Below, in pieces: positions 14,970-19,133 of a DNA stretch of 19,133 nucleotides. Location of the stretch: contig DXXH01000014.1 of assembly GCA_019416395.1 (NCBI GenBank), forward strand, positions 1 through 19,133, given 5' to 3'. The notes beneath the pieces were generated by a model. The model had not been told where the DNA came from. It ran no database searches and saw only the letters and a program-made list of their open reading frames with translations. The stretch's first letter is position 1. Every line of letters starts with the position of its first letter. The position numbers and the translations under genes were made by a program. This DNA is from Clostridiales bacterium (lineage in GTDB: Bacteria > Bacillota > Clostridia > Oscillospirales > Acutalibacteraceae).

Positions 14970-15617
14970 ATGAGAACGAAATTTGACGAACAGCTGGAAC
15001 AACTCAACGTAGCGCTCATCACCACCGGCGCCCTGTGTGAGGACGCCATTTCCACCGCCGCAAAGGCCCTTTTGGAAAACGATATGGAACTGGTGTCCAA
15101 AGTCAAGGCCATCGAGCTGGAAATCGACCAAAAGGAACGGGAAATCGAAAATCTGTGCATGCGCCTTCTGCTCCAACAGCAGCCGGTTGCCAGAGACCTG
15201 CGGCAGATCTCCTCTGCTTTGAAGATGATTACCGATCTGGAACGGATCGGCGACCAGACCTCGGACATTGCGGAGCTTCTGCCCTATTTGCAGCAGGGGA
15301 CGATCACCTTCAGCAAGGTGCATATCAAGGATATGGCGGAAGCCACCATCAAGATGGTCACCAACGCCATCGATTCCTTTGTGCGTCAGGACCTGCCTTT
15401 GGCCCGGTGCGTGATGCAGTACGATTCCGTGGTGGACGACCTTTTCATCCGGGTGAAGAGCGAGCTGATCCAGCTGATCAGTGAAAACCGGGAAAGCGGC
15501 GAATTTTGCCTGGACCTGCTGATGGTGGCCAAATATTTTGAGCGGATCGGTGACCATGCGGTAAATGTGGCCGAATGGGTGCAATATTCCCTCACCGGCA
15601 CAAAGGCGCAGGCCTAA
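14970..15617 (+). CDS. phoU: Phosphate transport regulator PhoU
   Basis: A 215-residue cytoplasmic helical protein with two PhoU repeats, each carrying the metal-binding type motif ERIGD (91-95 and 191-195), as in ERIGDQTSDIAE and ERIGDHAVNVAEW. PhoU is known to link PstB to the PhoR sensor and to restrain phosphate uptake when phosphate is sufficient. It lies between the transporter genes and the two-component genes, which fits that bridging role. ATG 14970 follows a GGAAAGGA site. The gap to the regulator gene is 46 bases. Confidence 0.95.
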   Translation: MRTKFDEQLEQLNVALITTGALCEDAISTAAKALLENDMELVSKVKAIELEIDQKEREIENLCMRLLLQQQPVARDLRQISSALKMITDLERIGDQTSDIAELLPYLQQGTITFSKVHIKDMAEATIKMVTNAIDSFVRQDLPLARCVMQYDSVVDDLFIRVKSELIQLISENRESGEFCLDLLMVAKYFERIGDHAVNVAEWVQYSLTGTKAQA

Positions 15618-15663
15618 TCATTGTTTTGAGAAAGGACGGTCCGGCCTTTGGCCGGGAAGGGCT

Positions 15664-16341
15664 ATGATCTATTTTTTGGAAGACGATAACAGTATCCGGG
15701 AATTGGTGGTCTACACACTGAATTCCACCGGGTATGAAGCCATGGGTTTTGGAAAACCCGGGGAATTCTGGGCCGCCATGGAACAGGAACTCCCCAGCCT
15801 GGTGCTTTTGGACATTATGCTGCCCGAAGAGGACGGCCTGCAAATCCTCAAGAAGCTGCGGGCCAATCCCACTACCAAAAAATTGCCGGTGATGATGCTT
15901 ACCGCCAAGGATAGCGAATATGATAAAGTGCTGGGGCTGGACAGCGGCGCGGACGACTACGTGCCCAAGCCCTTCGGCATGATGGAGCTGATTGCCCGCA
16001 TCAAGGCGCTGCTCCGACGGGCCGGCCCCCAGGAATCCGAAGAAAAGGAGTACACCCTGGGCAAGCTGTATGTGTCCCCCTCCCGCCACATGGTGAAGGT
16101 GGACGGAAAGGAAGTGGCTCTCACCCTGAAGGAATTTGAGCTGCTCTGTTTCTTGCTGGAAAACGACGGCATGGTGCTCACCCGGGATAAGATCCTGGCC
16201 CGGATCTGGGGGTACGATTTCGACGGCGAAACCCGTACGGTTGACGTGCATGTCCGCACTCTCCGCCAAAAGCTTGGGGAATGCGGCGCCCTCATCGAAA
16301 CAGTGCGGGGCGTAGGATATAAAATCGACCGCCGGGAATAA
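15664..16341 (+). CDS. phoP: Response regulator, OmpR/PhoB family (PhoP-like)
   Basis: A 225-residue two-domain regulator. The receiver domain has the acidic pair Asp7/Asp8, phospho-acceptor Asp50 (LLDIMLPEEDGL), Thr80 and Lys102 (YVPKPFG). The C-terminal winged helix includes LTLKEFELLCFLLENDG, RIWGYDFDGETRTVDVHVRTLRQKL and the closing ETVRGVGYKI. I placed the start at ATG 15664, immediately before the first receiver strand (MIYFLEDD), because the longer upstream frame runs back into phoU. Its location after phoU and before a PhoR-type kinase makes phosphate regulation the likely job, with the pstS upstream repeats as a probable target. Confidence 0.92.
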   Translation: MIYFLEDDNSIRELVVYTLNSTGYEAMGFGKPGEFWAAMEQELPSLVLLDIMLPEEDGLQILKKLRANPTTKKLPVMMLTAKDSEYDKVLGLDSGADDYVPKPFGMMELIARIKALLRRAGPQESEEKEYTLGKLYVSPSRHMVKVDGKEVALTLKEFELLCFLLENDGMVLTRDKILARIWGYDFDGETRTVDVHVRTLRQKLGECGALIETVRGVGYKIDRRE

Positions 16342-16380
16342 GGAGTACGCCCACACCGTCAAGAAAGGAATTGACCACCT

Positions 16381-18042
16381 GTGAGAAAAAAGATCTTTAA
16401 AAATATGTGCCTGCTGGCGCTGGTGACGATTCTGCTTTCCTCGCTGCTTGTCACCTTCGTCTATTACGGCAACACCAACGCCCGCATGAAGACAGAAGTC
16501 CGGGAAGAAGCCCGGTACATTCGGGGGGCGGTGGAACTTTCCGGAGAAGCCTACCTGGAAACCGTGGAAAACACGCCCAACCGCATTACCCTGATCGACA
16601 CGGACGGCACGGTGCTTTTTGACAACCAGGCCGATCCCGCCACCATGGAAAATCATGCTGAACGCCAGGAAGTCAAACAGGCGTCTACCGCTGGGGCTGG
16701 GGAAGCCACCCGGGTGTCCGGCACCCTGTCCCAACAGACCTTTTACTATGCGGTAAAACTGCAAAACGGCCAAATCCTGCGGGTAGCCTGCAACACGGAT
16801 ACGGTTTTGGCTGCGGTGCTTTCCATGCTGCCCTGGATCATCGGGATCGCCGTGCTGGTGGCGGTCATCACCGTATGCTTCTCCAATTTCCTGACCAAAC
16901 ATATTGTGGCGCCCATCAACCGGCTGGATTTGAACGCTCCCGCCGACAATGTGGTTTACGATGAGTTGTCTCCCCTGCTGGGAAAAATCAACCGGCAAAA
17001 CGAGGTGATCGCCCAGCAGATGCGCTCCCTGCGGGAAAAGCAGGAAGAGTTCACTTCCATCACCGAAAACATGAGCGAAGGGTTTCTGGTGCTGGACAAA
17101 AATACCGATATTCTCTCCTACAACACCAGCGCTTTACGGCTGCTTGGCGCGGACGCCGCTCCGGCGGAAAGCCATGAAAGCGCTCTGGCACTGAACCGGA
17201 GCGCCGGTTTCCGCAGCGCGGTGGACGCCGCTCTTTCCGGAAGCCGCAGCGAACAGCTGGTCCGTCAAGGAGGCCGCTGCTGCCAAGTGATGGCCAACCC
17301 CGTCCGCCGGGAAGGAGAAGTGGAAGGCGCTGTGGTGGTGATTTTGGACATCACCGAGCGGGAAGAACGGGAAAACCTGCGGCGGGAATTCACCGCCAAT
17401 GTGTCCCACGAGCTGAAGACTCCCCTGACTTCCATTTCCGGGTTTGCGGAAATCATTCAGAACGGCATTGTGAAACCTGAAGATATCCCCCGGTTCGCCG
17501 GAAACATCTATATGGAGTCCCAGCGGCTGATCTCTCTGGTGGACGACATTTTGAACCTGTCCCGGCTGGACGAGGAAGATGTGCAGCTGGAGCGGGAAGA
17601 TTTTGACCTTGCCGCTCTTGCCCGGGACGTTGCCAACCGCTTGAAGGATTCCGCCAAGAAAAACGGCGTGGTGATTACCGTAATCGGCGATAAAGCGGAA
17701 ATAAACGGCGTAAAGAGCATTGTGGACGAAATGATTTTCAACCTGATGGACAATGCTGTAAAGTACAATAAGAAAAACGGCCGTGTGACGGTGACTGTGG
17801 AAAAAAGCCCCAACGGTCCCACCATCACCGTGACCGATACGGGAATCGGCATTCCCCAAAGCGATGTAGACCGGGTGTTTGAACGGTTCTACCGGGTGGA
17901 TAAAAGCCACTCCAAGGAAATTGGCGGCACAGGACTGGGGCTTTCCATTGTGAAGCACGGTGCCGCCTTCCACAACGCCCAGGTTTCCCTGGACAGCACC
18001 GAAGGGAAAGGCACCACGGTACGGCTTGTTTTTCCCAACTAA
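16381..18042 (+). CDS. phoR: Sensor histidine kinase, PhoR-like
   Basis: A 553-residue membrane kinase starting at GTG 16381, with AAAGGAA upstream. Membrane helices lie at about residues 9-28 and 143-166, enclosing an extracellular domain of roughly 115 residues. A juxtamembrane helical stretch and a PAS domain (about 224-330, MSEGFLVLDKNTDILSYN) follow. The phospho-acceptor is His343 in VSHELKTPLTSISGFAEI. The ATPase domain has the N-box around Asn454 and Asn458, DTGIG at 486-490 and GGTGLGL at 515-521. Layout and operon position match PhoR. It would autophosphorylate and pass phosphate to Asp50 of the adjacent regulator. The signal is probably relayed through Pst/PhoU, although the extracellular domain could sense something else. 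Confidence 0.92.
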   Translation: MRKKIFKNMCLLALVTILLSSLLVTFVYYGNTNARMKTEVREEARYIRGAVELSGEAYLETVENTPNRITLIDTDGTVLFDNQADPATMENHAERQEVKQASTAGAGEATRVSGTLSQQTFYYAVKLQNGQILRVACNTDTVLAAVLSMLPWIIGIAVLVAVITVCFSNFLTKHIVAPINRLDLNAPADNVVYDELSPLLGKINRQNEVIAQQMRSLREKQEEFTSITENMSEGFLVLDKNTDILSYNTSALRLLGADAAPAESHESALALNRSAGFRSAVDAALSGSRSEQLVRQGGRCCQVMANPVRREGEVEGAVVVILDITEREERENLRREFTANVSHELKTPLTSISGFAEIIQNGIVKPEDIPRFAGNIYMESQRLISLVDDILNLSRLDEEDVQLEREDFDLAALARDVANRLKDSAKKNGVVITVIGDKAEINGVKSIVDEMIFNLMDNAVKYNKKNGRVTVTVEKSPNGPTITVTDTGIGIPQSDVDRVFERFYRVDKSHSKEIGGTGLGLSIVKHGAAFHNAQVSLDSTEGKGTTVRLVFPN

Positions 18043-18077
18043 GTTCTGAGTACAAGTTCTTCTCTGAATATTTCCCC

Positions 18078-18124
18078 GAAAAAGGAAGGGATCTCCCACG
18101 TGGGAGATCCCTTCCCCTTTTTAT
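18078..18124. terminator. Bidirectional terminator: 32-bp perfect palindrome
   Basis: GGAAGGGATCTCCCAC (18084-18099) is followed at once by its exact reverse complement (18100-18115). A T-run follows on plus (18118-18122) and the five A bases before the left arm give a T-run on minus. It lies between convergent phoR and the glyoxalase-like gene and should end both transcripts. Confidence 0.85.
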
Positions 18125-18504
18125 TCCCAGGAATATCCTGGATCCTCAAACAGGCAAAAGGGGTGGCCGTCTGGGTCAAAAAATACGGTGACTCCCTGCA
18201 AAAACTGTACCGGCGATTTCACCGCCCCACACTTTAATGCGTGCTGCTCCGCCTGAGCCAAGTTCTCTACCAAAAAATCCAGGTGGAGCATTTTAGCAGG
18301 CTTTCCCGGTTCTTCCGGCCACACCGGCCGCACATATCCTTCCTCGGTCTGGAAAGACAATCCCGTTCCACCCTTTGGATCCCGCATCAATACCCAACCT
18401 GGTTCACTGGCAGTAATTTCCCAGCCCAAAAGTTTGGAATAAAACGCAGATGTCACTTGGGCATCTTTACAGTCCACCACTACGGTACGCAATTTGATCT
18501 TCAC
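18121..18504 (-). CDS. Glyoxalase-like VOC-domain protein
   Basis: A 127-residue single-domain protein of the glyoxalase/VOC type. It shows KIKLRTVVVDCKDAQVTSAFYSKLLGWE at the start, a middle HLDFLVENLAQAEQHALKCGA and a C-terminal FFDPDGHPFCLFED, the layout of the glyoxalase-like family often annotated as VOC family protein. Substrate is unknown. I prefer the GTG start at 18504 because GGAGGAG lies seven bases upstream; a start at 18528 would overlap the upstream gene. It follows a YhhN-family gene by 14 bases and is probably co-transcribed with it. Its stop codon overlaps the terminator's T-run. Confidence 0.8.
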   Translation of the reverse strand: MKIKLRTVVVDCKDAQVTSAFYSKLLGWEITASEPGWVLMRDPKGGTGLSFQTEEGYVRPVWPEEPGKPAKMLHLDFLVENLAQAEQHALKCGAVKSPVQFLQGVTVFFDPDGHPFCLFEDPGYSWE

Positions 18505-18518
18505 GATCTCTCCTCCAT

Positions 18519-19133
18519 TCACCGCCACAAACCAATGCTAATCAAGTACAGCGCTCCCCAGTACAGCGCCATGATAGGCTTCTGCCATTTCTTATCCCAA
18601 TGGGCCAGCTGGTTCTTCGCCACCAGCATATCGGAGATGTAGAACAGCACCGCCCCAATCGCCACTGGCCACCAGCGTTCCCCCAACAAGAACGGCAAAG
18701 GTACCGCCAAGGCAACACTGCCTCCCAACAATGCCGGATACAGCAGAAACGGCCCTGTCAGCTTCCCCAGGGTGGGCAATTCTTTCCGGAAAAGCACAGC
18801 TGTAAGCAAATATAGGGCAATCCACAAGGCCAAGCTCCACCAAGTGGGAGAACCCTGCCCCCACATCCAGACAACCAAACACACGTGGGCAGCGCCAAAC
18901 ACCAGCATCCCAGGCACGAAACTGATCTCCAGCAAGGCATCGGCTATGGTACACAGCACGAAAAACCAAAACACCAGGGGAATCGTTACAACACCCCCTT
19001 GAGCAGCCAAAGCAAACGCAGCGCTGCCCACTGCCAAAAAGCTACCGGCACACTTGGCGATCAAACTTTCTTTCATCATGCCAGCCCGGCGCAGGCAGAA
19101 GTACAGGGCAAACTGGGCCACCCACATGGGAAT
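18519..19133 (-). CDS. YhhN-family membrane protein (lysoplasmalogenase-like), possibly cut at 5' end
   Basis: At least 202 residues of an almost entirely hydrophobic protein with about seven to eight membrane helices. The conserved YhhN/TMEM86 pattern is visible: an early Lys after the first helix (SLIAKCAGSFLAV), CTIADALLEI then FVPGMLVFGAAHV, and near the end GAVLFYISDMLVAKNQLA. The family's Asp residues and the GAAH segment are present. Characterised members hydrolyse the vinyl-ether bond of lysoplasmalogens; plasmalogens occur in anaerobic Clostridia, so the role fits, but it is inferred. An ATG lies at 19127, yet the frame stays open to the window edge, so the true start may be upstream. 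Confidence 0.75.
   Translation of the reverse strand: MPMWVAQFALYFCLRRAGMMKESLIAKCAGSFLAVGSAAFALAAQGGVVTIPLVFWFFVLCTIADALLEISFVPGMLVFGAAHVCLVVWMWGQGSPTWWSLALWIALYLLTAVLFRKELPTLGKLTGPFLLYPALLGGSVALAVPLPFLLGERWWPVAIGAVLFYISDMLVAKNQLAHWDKKWQKPIMALYWGALYLISIGLWR

Noticed and set aside
15592..16998. 468-codon minus-strand open frame opposite phoP and phoR
   Set aside because: It crosses two well-supported genes and shows no domain or ribosome binding site.

Overview
The window looks like a chromosomal segment of a moderately GC-rich Gram-positive anaerobe of the class Clostridia, probably an Oscillospiraceae/Ruminococcaceae-type gut bacterium. That is an inference from AAAGGAG-type ribosome binding sites, sigma-A-like promoters, a lipoprotein PstS, a PhoP/PhoR pair next to pst, a MarR plus heterodimeric ABC exporter cassette, and overall protein character; no 16S or database search was possible. 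I see no rRNA, tRNA, CRISPR array, transposase or integrase.

Layout. (1) 1-391: 3' end of a LysR regulator gene that begins outside the window, followed by a hairpin terminator that could serve both strands. (2) 584-4683, minus strand: a three-gene operon, MarR regulator then two ABC half-exporters. The first exporter gene carries a one-base frameshift. It also has the degenerate Walker B and H-loop residues of a heterodimeric exporter, while its partner is canonical. (3) 4684-4830: a compact divergent promoter region shared with a second LysR gene (4831-5706), with overlapping -35 boxes, three GGACGGT half-sites and a dyad over the lysR start site. (4) 5707-6310: a small self-contained unit: extended -10 promoter, a 27-codon leader ORF, a strong terminator whose left arm can instead pair with the leader, then a Cys-rich 64-aa protein and a final terminator. 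(5) 6378-11035, minus strand: murE, a C1-family aminopeptidase C gene, murF and a VOC-family gene, driven by a near-consensus promoter. (6) 11283-18042, plus strand: pstS-pstC-pstA-pstB-phoU-phoP-phoR, a complete phosphate uptake and sensing locus, ending at a 32-bp perfect palindrome that acts as a bidirectional terminator. (7) 18121-19133, minus strand: a glyoxalase-like gene and a YhhN-family membrane protein gene cut by the window end.

How the genes work together. The pst locus takes up phosphate: lipoprotein PstS binds it, PstC/PstA form the channel and PstB powers it. PhoU and the PhoR-PhoP two-component pair encoded downstream sense phosphate supply and probably regulate the operon through 11-nt-spaced TTTAC repeats upstream of pstS. 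The mur operon performs two amino-acid addition steps of peptidoglycan precursor synthesis. The MarR-ABC-ABC operon is a typical drug or metabolite efflux cassette repressed by its own regulator.

Most notable: PstS is circularly permuted (its two sequence halves are swapped relative to standard PstS); the 5839-6310 unit has the architecture of a transcription attenuator controlling a Cys-rich mini-protein; and two otherwise intact transporter genes (pstC and the first ABC half-exporter) each lack one base in a homopolymer-like run, which points to sequence errors or very recent inactivation.
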